Below, in pieces: positions 23,460 to 36,100 of a stretch of DNA of 64,000 bases. A program made the translations under genes and the position numbers. The notes under the pieces are model-generated. The model was not told the origin of the DNA. It was given only the letters and a program-made list of their open reading frames with translations, and searched no databases. This DNA comes from Euryodendron excelsum. Taxonomy: Eukaryota > Streptophyta > Magnoliopsida > Ericales > Pentaphylacaceae. Positions within the stretch are counted from its first letter, which is position 1. Every line of letters begins with the position of its first letter. The stretch covers positions 3,579,001 through 3,643,000 of the forward strand of contig CM065381.1 in assembly GCA_033060915.1 (NCBI GenBank), given 5' to 3'.

Positions 23460-26130
23460 CTCTTCTCCCACTGAGACCAGACATCTCCGGTCGATAAAAT
23501 AGGTACCAGCTTTTTTAAATTACATCCTAAACAAATTAGGATATATTTTCGGTATATTTTGGGATAAATTCAGATGATTTGGTCGAGTTAACTCAATTTC
23601 AGCAAGCTAATATACCATTGGGTCTGTTTAGCTAGTTGCCCTGATGCAATGTGTTATCTCGCCAATATATCTGGAACCCATGGATTATAAGTCACAGACC
23701 CAATTTTTGAGGTTTTTGGCATGCACTTGAATCCAATTTGTTATGCAATGTTTGGATATTAGAATTGTGGACATGATGAAAAAAAAAAGAATAAAATAGG
23801 AAAATAAAATGTACAATAAAAGAAGCTAATTTTTCTGCAATTTTGTTTGAATTAGGAAAATGAGAATAAATTGTATATGTATCGATTATATAAAAAAAAA
23901 ATTGTTTACTTCTGAATGCGTAGAAGACAGAGATTGAAAGAAATGAATAAGATATAAAAATGAAATGAAATAATAAAAGAATCTAAATTTATTTATATTT
24001 TTTCCTTAGGTTAGGAAAATGAGAAAAAAAAAGGTATATGTATATATACAAAAAATTAATTTTTTTTGTTTGGTTCTCAACAATGAATACGTGTACAAGC
24101 AATTTTATTTCCTATTAATTTTTATTTTCTTTAACAAATTCAAAATTTGAACATAGTATTAGTATTTCTGCTGCGGCTGCTTTTTTCTTCTATGCTTTTG
24201 CTCCTCTCCCTCTTAAATGCATGGCACATCCCTGTCCGGGGCACGGCACTTGCTCCATTTCATCCTTTGGTTTAGACATATGGCTATCATTGAAAAAGAA
24301 AAAATTGGGAGAGATAACAGTACTTGAGTTGGACAAAAAAGACATGGCGGAGTCAAGAAACTCATCTAGGAGAGGCAACTATTAATGACTCATCTTTGAG
24401 GGCATCCATCCATTACAACTAGGGAAAAAATTTGTAATAAACAAAAACACTCAACTTTCATGTACACTTATAATGTATATTTATGTCAGAGAAATGGTTC
24501 TTTAAAGTAAAATAACTATTCAAAGGGGGTATTTTATAAATTTTTAGGGAGTAAGTTGAAAAATATTTCCAACACTAGTAGAAATAGAATTTTTGAAAAT
24601 TCATTGAGTCTTGTGTCTTTTTTACTGCAAACCTTTTATAAATGGATTTTTCTTGGGCACCATGAGAGGTTTTTACATATCTTTTAATCTCAAATTTTAT
24701 ATTAAAAAACGAAAAAAAAAAAAAACTAACTAATAGATGAGAATCTTTTTTAAAAAAAATTGATGTGGTTTTGATGAAAAAAAATCAATGTGAATCGTAG
24801 TTTTCACAATTTAATCGTATTTTATAGTAATTCAATTAAGCTCATAACCATAGTCAGTCCAAGTGGTAACTATGGTATCGGTCCGGAGGCATTCTCCAAA
24901 TGGGTGAGTTTTGGTCGACTCTCGTCTACTCAACAAGCCATTGCAATTTCTTGAATTTATTAATTAAGATTTGACATAATATTTATAAGCTAATGTTTAC
25001 GCCTCACGACCAATTTATGAAACGGGTTTCCTCCGTTGAGCATACATACACATATGACTATAGTCAAGACCATATATTTTCTTTTAATTAGTGCGACTAT
25101 GGTGAATATCATACTATCATCAGCTATAGGTTTGGTGTTACAAATTGTAGTTTAGGTATACTGGCTCCTTTACTTCTTCCTGGTTCTATTTCTGTTGCAT
25201 ATGATGTAGATTGTCATTTGTCACCAAGTTCTGACAAGATTGCTACTTTGCAACTTGAAAGTGTATAAAACACGAAAACAACCTTTCCACCTGGGTATGG
25301 TACTGTTATAAAACAAGCTACCTTAGATTATAACAGCTGGGTTAATCAATCCAAAGTCCCTTTCTGTGTCCTTCGATGAAGAGAGACCCGTAACAGAAAT
25401 GACTGTAACCCAACTCTTGATAATCGACAATCATATACACAGAACTGGTGATAGTACGACAATTATAAACAAAAAAATTCACACCTATGCCTTGACAAAG
25501 ACCGAGACCGGGCTCCATCTTTCGACCTGAAATGCAACTCTAGCAACACTTCCCACTCCATCTAAAATAAAATTGAATTTCTCAAGGCCTATTCACAAGC
25601 CAAACATGTGAGATGGCATTTTTACCAAGACCGTCTTTCAATCTCATCTGCTGTTTCATGATCACAGGTTCTAGAGTTCAATTTGGAAGTAGAATTTACC
25701 CAAACCCAAATGTGAAATTCCAGCCCCACCAGACAAGAAACTGGCAAACAAACTAGGTATAAGAAAACCATGCACCCACCATCCTTACAAAAATAATCAA
25801 ATTGCAGTAACATTCCAAAGGGTCATCAGTTCAATTGCACAATAACCTTTTGAGTCCCTAAACAAGTCATACACAAACCAGAAGTAAATAGATGACTGAG
25901 AAGCACCCTACTGAAGTAAATAATAAGGGTGTTAAGCTGAAGAACTTACTGTACAGGCATCTGTACAAGAAGAAAATCCCTTATGTCCGATACAGAGAAC
26001 AGAGGTCTTCAAGACATCTGAAGATAACAATTTCCATGCAGCCCCGAAGCGTATTGTGGTTGCTTGCATGGTTGAAGAGTTTTCAATTGTCAGATTGGTA
26101 ATGCAGTAGGAAGAACTATTCAGCATTTTC
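23460..26130. other. Intergenic, NAC promoter side and CBP60 3' flank
   Basis: No gene recognised. Long AT-rich stretches with homopolymers fill about 23500-25100. The part nearest CBP60 (about 25400-26140) has a balanced base composition and probably includes its 3' untranslated region. Open frames here lack family similarity. Confidence 0.5.
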
Positions 26131-26140
26131 ACAGCAAGTC

Positions 26141-27109
26141 CTACTCCTCATCCAACTCTACAATCTGTGCCCGCCTCTCAGCTGCTTTCTTCCTGATAAA
26201 GAAGCCCCACCTCATTGCTGCCTTGATTTTCAGCCAACCCACAACAGCTTTACCAGGGCGGCCACGATCCTCATCAAAGCTAAAGTTTGGAGATGGTGAC
26301 GGCATGTATGATGGGAAACTGTATCCGTCATCAGGCCCATTAACAGAGGCCTGACCCCCCATGCTGAAGAGTCGAAGCAAATGCTGCATATCCTCATTCT
26401 CAAGCATCTCATGACTTCTAAGGCGAATCTCCTCCTCTGACATGAAGTCCTCAACACCCTTGTCTCGATTGTGTGACCAGTCATCAAAGGGGTTAAGACT
26501 GGAATGCTGAACAGAAGAGCTGATATTCTGGAATGATGTTGATGATTGCGGAGGGCCAAGTGCCAACCCTACCCTGTTATCATATCTGTTACTTTGTATT
26601 TGGTGAGAATTGCTGATTTGCTGGTCATGCGGAGCAAACAGATTACTGTCAAACTGGGCAGGGGAATTGGAATTGACAAGCTGAGACTGAGGTGGGTATC
26701 TTGTAGCCAGATTCTCATTATAACCTAAAGCCAGAAACAAAAAGAGGAAAAGTATAATTAATATCTGCATTATTATAGAAGGCAAACACTTTTGGTGCGC
26801 ACATGCAAGAATGCATCTGTGTGGTGTGCCCGTGCACGCAAGCGAGATAGGGAGTCCACAAAAGAAAATTTGGTAATGTGCAAGTATAAAGGTGGCCAGC
26901 TGGACACCCCAACATATCCAGCACTAAGGCTTTTAATGAGTAGAAAAGGTACCCAGCTGAGCATCCTAACTGGTGTGAATAGCTTCTCACTGTTTCGTTT
27001 AATTTCTTTTTCTCTTTTATTTCTTTTTTGAGAAAACAAACTTGTAACTGGTAATCAAGATCAGCAAACTATCATGTGTTTGAATCATTTTCCATCCGCA
27101 AGTTCCCAC

Positions 27110-27152
<43 letters not shown>

Positions 27153-30100
27153 ACACACACAAAACAAAAATAAATAATAATAAAAGAGACACGTAGGTGT
27201 ACGAGAAACGCGTAGACGTATCTTTGACACTGGTGCAACTTATAACTTTCCAAAGAAATCATACTGAAGGATGGATTTCGAAGATAAGAAACATAACACA
27301 ATACATGATTGATAAAGTTCTATACAGATTCTTCACACCAATTGACATGGGAAGGTTGAAAACTTTCTTCAAGACATGTAAATTCAATGACTGCTCAGTA
27401 AGTAAATAAATAGAAAGAAAGAAAGAAATTAACTTGTTTCTCAATCAGGTCAGCTTCATAGCACAAATGCAGTGACACACTGACAGCATGCAAGGCAGAA
27501 ATAACTCAACACATGCTTCAGCTTCTGTTCTCTTCCTCAAAACCAGTTCCCAATTAAATGCTACTCATATTGTACGCACAACATTTCAAGCACATAAAAA
27601 ATGCTTTTAAGAACTAGACTTAAAATTTGAGTCCTTCAATTAAAGGTCCATGTTTGGATCCCTTTCGACATAGTTCAACGGTTATAATAGTTAGGATTTG
27701 AGAACTACGCCGAACAATAGTATTGAACCCACATTCAAACCAGGACAAATTCCACCAACCCACAGAAATAACTTCAAAATGACTACCCGGAATTCATTTG
27801 CTCTAGAACTATTTCTCTCACAATAGCATCAGTCTCTCTACAAGATTATAGCAAAGTGTGTCCAAATAATTGATGAAACTTCCCTAGACCTAGTAGTATC
27901 GTCAATACAGGACTATACACAAGAATCACCTACAATTTGACTTATATCATCACAAAACCCCAAATATTGTAGCTTCTTATTGCCCCAAGAGATAACATCA
28001 CTCAACACAATTACATTATTATAATGCATTGGATACAGGACACAATGAATTAAATGGATCGTGTTGTATCATGTACATATCATGCAATATTAGTGCTGCA
28101 TCAAACTGAGTTAAAACAATTAGGCAGAAACCATATAAAATTGCAAAAAGAAAAAAATGATGTACTTTTTCTTTTTTATTTATTATTTATGAATACTTCT
28201 CTTTTCTATCTTCTAATAATTAGAAGGGTTAATTACACAAACACCCTCTCAACTATAACTCAATATTACTTTACCTCCCTGAACTAAAAAAGCACACATT
28301 TTAAACCCCTAAACTATGAAATTATATCACTTCACCCCTTCCATTAAGTTGTCATTTGAGAAAGCAACGGAAAACAGTCATGAGACTTGCACATAAATGA
28401 AAGCTAGACCAAAATGCCCTTACACAAATAAAAGGATTTTTTTGGGACAAAATTGATTGATAAATGAATTCTTTTGAAGTCAAAATTGCCCTAGGAAATG
28501 TCCATACATATGATACATGGATACACCTGTATATATACAAGAGCCATTGTTAGAGCTAATGGCTCATATTGTTGATACTAAGTTCGGAAACAATATGGCT
28601 CATGGATGGAGCGAAGCAGAGTGGAGTTAATGCAGCTACTAAATCTGACTCAAGGTGCTATGGTTGTTATGAAGGGTCAAAAAATTGAGGATAATATCTA
28701 TAAGTTGTTTGGGAGTACAATTGTAGGTGGAGTTAATGCAACAACTAAATCTGACTCGAGGGATGATGACACACCCTTGTCGCATATGCGATTAAGGCAT
28801 ATGAGTAAGAGAGGAATGACAGAGTTGCGTAAGAGGAACTTGCTGAAAGGAGTTAAATCTTGGAAATTAGATTTCTGCAAATTTTGTGTTCTTGGAAAAT
28901 AGTACACGGTTTAGTTCAAGTTTGCTACGCATAAAGGCAGAAATTCTAGACTATGTGCATTCAGATGTTTAGGGGCCAATCAAAGTAGCATCAATGGGTG
29001 GATAAGTTTACTTCTTGACTTTTATTGATGACTACTCCAGAAAAGTTTGGATTTACTTCATGAAAACCAAGTCAAAAACTTTTACAAAGTTTAAATTGTG
29101 GACAGCTAAAGTGGAGAACCAGACCGGAAGACAAATTAAGTGCCTCAGAGCAAATAATGGTATTGAATACACGGAAATAGCATTCTTAAAGTTCTACGAG
29201 GAGCATGATATCAGAAGACACCACACCAAAATGGAGTGGAAGAAAGGATGAACAGAACTACGGCAGAAAAAGCAAAATGTTTGAGATTAAATGCTGGGCT
29301 TCCAAAGATTTTTTTAGCAAAGGCAGTTAACATGGCGTGCCACATCAACAATAGATCACCAAAGGCAACAATGGATGGAAAGGTAGCAAAGAAAATATGG
29401 TCAGGTAAAGAAGTTGATTATTCTTTAATGAAAATATTTGATTGCTCTGCTTATGATCATGTTTCCAGTGATGAGAGGTCAAAACTCGATCCAAAATCCA
29501 AGAGATTTATCTTTCTTGAGTACAAAAAAGGTGTAAAGGGATACAAAATTTGGGATCTAGAAGCCAAGAAGGTGGTAATCAACAGAGATGTAGTATTTGA
29601 TGAGTCAACCAAGTTAAAGACAATGCAAGATAATCAGAAATCTGAGGCAGTAGGCACCAACAATGATGAGCAAGTGATTCAAGTGAAGATGGATAGTTCA
29701 GATATGGAGAATATTCAGTCACAAGATGAGTCGGATCAGCAACATCAAAATATAGCTACTGATGGACCCAAACACAATACTAAACCACCAGTCAGGTATG
29801 GTTTTGAGAATATGGTTTCTTATGCATTAATTACTAGTTGTGGGGATCCTTCTACTTTTTAAGATGCAGTTCAAAGTACAGAAAAGGGTACATGGATGGA
29901 GGCTATAATAGAAGAGTTGGAGTCTTTGCACAGTAAGAAAACCTGGGACTCGGTGGAACTTCCTTAGGGAAAGAAGGCAATCGGTTGCAAATGAATATAA
30001 AAAAAAAAAGGAAGCAATCTGTGAAAAAGAAGGTGTAAGATTCAAGCTCAGTTAGTAGCAAAGGGATACTAACAGAGTTAGGGAGTTGATTATAATGAGG

Positions 30101-33100
30101 TCTTCTCTCCAGTTGTCACACACATCCATAAGAGCAGTTTTAGCTTTGGAAGCAAATCATGACTTGGAATTAAAACATCTTGACGTGAAGACAGCTTTCC
30201 TCCATGGCGACTTAGAGGAGGATATTTACATGGTATAACCTGAAGGGTTCAAGCAATCAGAAAGCAAACATCTTGTTTGCAGATTGAAGAAGTCTTTGTA
30301 TGGGTTAAAGCGGTCTTCACGGCAATGGCACAAAAAGTTTGATTCTGACATGATCCAGATTGGCTACACACATTGTAAGTATGATTATTGTGTTTATGTC
30401 GAGTCTTAAGGATGATTCACATATTTTTTTACTACTTTATGTGGATGATATGTTGATTGCTGCAAAGAATATAGTTAAGGTTAACAGGTGGAAGTCTCTT
30501 TTGAGCAAGGAGTTTGACATGAAAGATTTGGATGCGGCTAAGAAAATACTTGGCATGGAGATTCGCAGAGACGGGTTCTAAAAAGCTATGGATATCTTAG
30601 AAGAGCTACATTAGCAAGGTGCTTGAACAGATTAACATGCTTGGTGCAAAACCAGGGAGCACACCATTGGCGAGTCCACTTTAAGTTAACAGCTAGTCAG
30701 TGGTCCAAAGACAAAAGAAGAAGTTGAAGACATGTCAAAGGTGCTTTATGCCAGTGCAATAGGTTATTTGATGTACGCAATGGTATGTACTAGACCAGAC
30801 TTAACACGGCAAGTACATGGCTAATCCAGATAAAGAGCATTGGAAGGCAGTGAAGTGAATTTTTAGACACTTGAGAGGTACAACCAACTATGGTATTATG
30901 TTTGCAAGGCAATAGGAAGAAGTTTTAATAATGGGATATGTTGATTCGGATTATGCTGGGAACGTGGATGACAGGAGGTCTATGACAGGGTATGTGTTTA
31001 CATTTGCACGTGGGCCTATTTGTTAGAGATCTACATTACAGTCCCTTATAGCATTGTCTAAAACAGAATCTGAGTACATGGCAATGACAGTAGCAACAAA
31101 GGAAGCACTGTGGGTGATGGGGTTAATCAAAGAGCTTAGGTTATAGTAACATGGCATTCAGATAAGTTATGCCAGTTAGAGCGCTATTTATTTAGCAAAG
31201 TATCAGGTTTATCATGCCAAAACCAAACATATTGATGTGAGATTTCACAAGATCAGAGAGTTGATTGGTAATGGTGCGGTGAAACTTGAGAAAGTTCAAA
31301 CTTTAGAGAATGCTGCAGATATGCTGACACAGACCATTACAGCTGACAAGTTCAACCATTGCTTGGACTTGCTCAGTGTTTCTCAGTGCTGAAGAAGGAA
31401 GCTACCCAACCTATTGTTCGAGAAGGAGACAGTTATGAATTTTTTCTCCTAAGGGGCATTTTTTCTCCTAAAGAGCAAGATTATTCGTCAAGATGGAGAT
31501 TTGTTGGAGTTAATGGCTCATATTGTTGATCCTAAGTCTGGGAACAATGTGGCTCATGAGCAGAGCAAAGCTCATGATGGGTAATCCAGTTTTGTCCACC
31601 TGGGAGTGGAGCCCATAAGCCCATGATGGGTATGGTACGGGTATTTTGAAAATTTTGCCATTATATCCAGGAATAAGGTTTCATTTAAATTCGTGTAACC
31701 CTAATCAGTTGTAACACTTTTCTTCAGAAGTAATAAAAAAGAACTCCACTGCCAATGAAGACGTAGGTAGTCACTAACTGTTGAACCTCAATAAATCTTT
31801 CTGTTATGTGCTTGCTCATTCCTGTTTATGGCATCGCATATAGATTTCTGTGCAACAGCCATATATATAAAAACAGAGAAGGGGAGGTCTACGCTGGTAT
31901 GGGGAAAAGAGAGGGACTGAGATAATGTAATTTAACTTAGCTGAGGTAAAGAAGGGATTTTGGCTTAAACATTAACAATGTTTATACACATTTTTATTGT
32001 CATAGATTAAAGACTAATTTGTACGCTTTTTTAGTTGAAGAGAGAAAAGTGATACCGAGTCATAGTTGAAGGAGTGTCCATGTAATGAACCCTAATTAGA
32101 ATGCAAAGCCACACTCCAGCTTACACTTTTACCGCCACCTCCTTTGGGTAGTAAGTTATTACCTGGTAGTTTGACTTAGATACTGGCAGGTTTCTCCATA
32201 GACATACTATTTTATTCACTTATAAGCCCCCCCTTTCATAATTATATAGTTGGACACTCCTTACATTGGTGGATTAGAAGTCCTTTTTTAGCGGTTTATT
32301 TTAAAATAATAATAAATCAAAGAAGAGAATGTAAAGCAAATTCTGATAGATATAAAGTGAATGGACGAAGATTGTGCATAACATGCCGTGAGATTTTTTA
32401 TTTTTTTATTTTTCATTTTTGAATCTACTCATCTTACTTTAATGAAAAGCTAATAGAGAAAATAAAAACTCTGATTTAGTTCCAATGGCAGTCTGTTGTA
32501 TCAGTTCTTGTCTTAAAGGAACATCTTTCAGCATTCGGAAATAAAATAAAACAAAATAAATCCTCCCGTGATTTATTATCAAGAAAACTTACCAAACCAA
32601 AAACTAAAATGAGCTTAAACTAAACGAACCTTCTTTTGTTCCTCCCTTGTTGGACAAGCAAACAACACTCCCATGAGAACCTCAGAACTTTATTACAACA
32701 TAAATATGCAACCATTTTTAGGCATGTGCTTTGATTATGTCAATACACCGAATTAAACACTAGAAGAATAGGTGTGACAAGGTTAGCCAAAGCCCCATAC
32801 TTTGAACAGTAGGCTTTACAGCAAGATTAGACTCCGGTTATGATTGCATAGGAATTATAAACCAGAAACTTTTAAGCCAAAAAAATGTGCTACCATAAAT
32901 GTTCAATTGATTGTGTTAGATAGTTTAACCTATTTGTCCAACAGCTTGCTACCACCTACCCACAGCCAGCCTAAGACATAATTCTTTTCTTTTTCCTTTT
33001 TTTTGTTTTTCAGGAGAAGGCAACTCTTGTCCAAATTTAATAGAAAGAAAGAAAAAGGAAAAAAAGAGAGAATAAAAAAAGAATCAAAAGAAAAAGAGCA

Positions 33101-36100
33101 TTGAAGTATAGAGATGGATATATATATATACAAAGAGGCCATGCTTACCTCCAATTAGTAGACTTGAATCAATTGAAGACTGCTCGGGAGGAACTGAAAC
33201 TGGTAAATGTGATTGGGGAAGCTGATTATCCAAAGCATTGGGATAATCAATCAGGCCCATTGGAAGTTCATTTTGAGATGCACCCGACCCCTTAGTTTGT
33301 TTGAAACTCAAAAGTGACTTGCCATCATACTCTACAACTTGGTTCCAGTTGTCATATGCTTTCTTCACCAAGGTATCCACATATACCTGCAACCACAAAA
33401 ATTTTACAGGTATTCCATAAGCAACACCTTCTCCACTAATAAGCTAAGAAGCACGGATATGGACGCGGGCACGGATACGGACACGAGACATGGCTATTTT
33501 CAAAAAGTGAGGACAACGACACGACAAAGATACTGCAAAAAAATTATATTTTTATACATTCTTACGTGTATTGTATATGAATGTGACATCCACAAATCAC
33601 AAAAGTGTCCTAAAGATGTCTAATACTTGTCATAGATGTGTCCAATATGTGTCCCTGCATATCGCTGAAGTGTCCTAGGCGTATCTGTTGAAAAATAATA
33701 AATAAAAATACAGGATACCCCAATTGGCGTGTTTGTCCGAGGAGTATGTGTGTTCAACACGAATCGGACATGGATTCGGCACCTTAAACGGAGTATCCGT
33801 GCTTCCTAGCCAACAAGCTTTACAACAACCTCTAGGAGTACCAGAAACACACACACACACACACACAAAAATAAAAAAAAAGACAAGAAATTTTAATAAT
33901 TACTTTATGTCCAATTTGATTGATTATGCATGTTTGGGTAAAGGAATACACCTAATCACTCAAAAATATGCACATGCTCATGATTACTTACAACAAGCGT
34001 AAGTGTATCTATCCCAAGGTAATCTTTTTAATGGCTATTGAATGGCATTATGGTTTAAGAAGCTCATGGCTCACAAAAACCTAATTTAATTATCCAAGAA
34101 TTGCATAATCAGAGAAGTATATTTGATACCAACCTTCTGGCTATCAGAAAGGGAATCAGCTGGCAAATATTGTTCACCAGTTATAAGGCCGCTCAGCTCA
34201 TAAATATTGTTAAAAGCAACTCCAGAATTTCTTGTATCATCAGGATAATACACATAAAGCTTCCCACTCAAGCCACAAGTCTTTGAATGCTCTATGAGAG
34301 CATCCCACATCTTATTTGACATACCACTTCCAAGGATCTACAACCAATAAAGGAATAAGTCAGAAGACAATTATAGACAATGGACCCTTTTATTCAACAA
34401 CCAAGCACGCACTTACACCGCGTAGTTTTTGAGCATCTCTGACAACAAGTCGAAGGAAGTCTTCAACTGAGAATATTCCAGCCTTATTTAGCCTCTTGTG
34501 GAATGACCCATCCTTGCCAATCTTCTCCAATCTCCAGACTTCATCATTTAAAGCAGGCGGATAGTGCTTCTTGTATACTGCCAATGAAAAAACATAAGTC
34601 CCACCAAAATTCCAAGACAATCCGGAAAAGAATTGAGAGAGAGGGAGAGAGAGAGAGAGAGAAATAGACGCTAAGCAGCTTACATTCCCCTCTGTGATCT
34701 TTCACAGTGAAAGCATCTGTCTTTGCCTCCTTGATGCGTATGCCCTCACAAAAACCTGAGGCAACCTTCAGGCCCAACCTGAACTTCCTGCTCCTTATCC
34801 AACTTGAGTTATCTGTAAATGTAAGCTCCCCAAGTGTTCCTACACCTTCTTTAAGGGTCACCTGCAAATCGCCAGTCAAAAGTGGTCTCTTTCCTTCACG
34901 CTCTTTCACAACATGGCTTTCAAATTCTTCTTGGGTCCAGCCCTCGTCATCTTCATTGTTGAAATCACCTTCCAGCACAACAATGTCAAGCTTTACAGAA
35001 GATTCAGGTCCAGATGTTAAAACATGACCTGTATTCGCATCAAGTAGAACAATATGGATTGCAGCACCCTGTTCCCCTTCTACTTTTCCTCCCGTGAAGA
35101 GGGGGAGAGACAACCTGGACCTAAAGTGCAGCTGCAAGTTTCGTCCATCTGGCCCTTCAATTCGTTTAGGAGAAGACCTGGAATCTCAAGTGTTAAGAAC
35201 GGAGAAATAAGAAACACAGGCAACACAGAGTTTACATCAGTGCAAGGATGACCAATTTAGAAAGCATCAACAGGATATAATCATAACAGTCTACAGTAGT
35301 GGCCATTTTGATACTTGTGTTTCTTGAGGTCCATGGATGCTGGAAAACTTTAAAACAGAAGAGATAAAGGCTTCAGAATCAGCTGTGACCCAGTAACCTC
35401 CCAATGGCCACACAACTCAACAAAGATCCACCACTACATAATAAAGGGACTATTACATGAACTAGATATAACGTAATTACAAGTTCACCATTACCACAAA
35501 ATCAGTAAGACATTGCTGACAGGGAACCTGTGATCATAAGCCTACACTAAAAAGCATATTTGGCGTCCAATTGCATCTCCAACTATAGAGGAAATCAGTA
35601 GTCATCTATGCAATCACAGAAGATAACCCCATGTCTTCCCAGTTGTCATTCAAACAGAAGTCAGTTGTGATATAGGTAACATCATTGATCCTCACAAGCT
35701 ACTGCTAAGCAACAAATAATTGAGCTAGCAATTTAATAAGTTGGCAACATGGCAATCCATCAACCAAAGTTGCTATCTGGTACAAGAACATAGAACTAAT
35801 TTTTCTCATTTTCCTTTGTAGTATAGAAACTTATAATGGATTATTGTTGGCCTTTGAGTTAACCTCAAGCTGCCTCTGCATTGGAAGTAATTGCAAGATG
35901 AAGTATTCATGTACACTAAATAAAAGCTGACGGATTGGGTGATAGCACGGTTGAGTTGTAAAGGTCAGTGTGCGCTTTTTTTTTTTTTTTTTGACAATGA
36001 AAAAAAAAAAGAAAAGTGCCTTCAAAGGGGGCAAAGCTCCGGATACCATCTACAACGTGACCTCGCACGCACCTATAATGATGGTTGTTATGGAGTTTTC

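Larger units (their letters stand above)
28548..31857 (+). mobile_element. Nested, internally deleted Copia retrotransposon
   Basis: Flanked by GCCAT on both sides (28543-28547 and 31858-31862). The right LTR is complete. At the left only about 70 bp of LTR (to about 28617) remain before coding sequence, so most of the 5' LTR, the primer-binding site, gag and protease are gone. It lies antisense to CBP60 and inside the Mutator-type element, so it is the younger of the two insertions. The two LTR pieces differ at about a dozen of 70 positions, pointing to considerable age. Confidence 0.92.
28226..32092. mobile_element. Mutator-type MITE split by a nested Copia element
   Basis: Left end GGGTTAATTACAC, right end GTAATGAACCC, flanked by the perfect 9-mer TAATTAGAA (28217-28225 and 32093-32101). 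The terminal inverted repeats extend about 85 bp: the left tract ACTAAAAAAGCACACATTTT matches the inverse of AATTTGTACGCTTTTTTAGT on the right. Without the nested Copia element (28548-31857 plus one GCCAT) it is about 550 bp and non-coding. It lies in CBP60 intron 7. Confidence 0.92.

Noticed and set aside
26725..26785. Upstream methionine extending the last CBP60 exon into the intron
   Set aside because: The acceptor at 26725-26726 joins exon 7 in phase and gives the conserved protein; the added residues are hydrophobic intron translation.
27112..27150. Poly-C run as a cloning or gap-filling artefact only
   Set aside because: Kept as a finding, because the flanks are continuous intron sequence and a natural AC repeat follows. 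An artefact in its length remains possible.
33675..33866. Similar frames [16 protein letters not shown] at 33.7 and 38.2 kb, suggesting a conserved peptide
   Set aside because: They are translations of the two CACGGACAC-family repeat copies, so the similarity is at DNA level. No start, splice or gene context.
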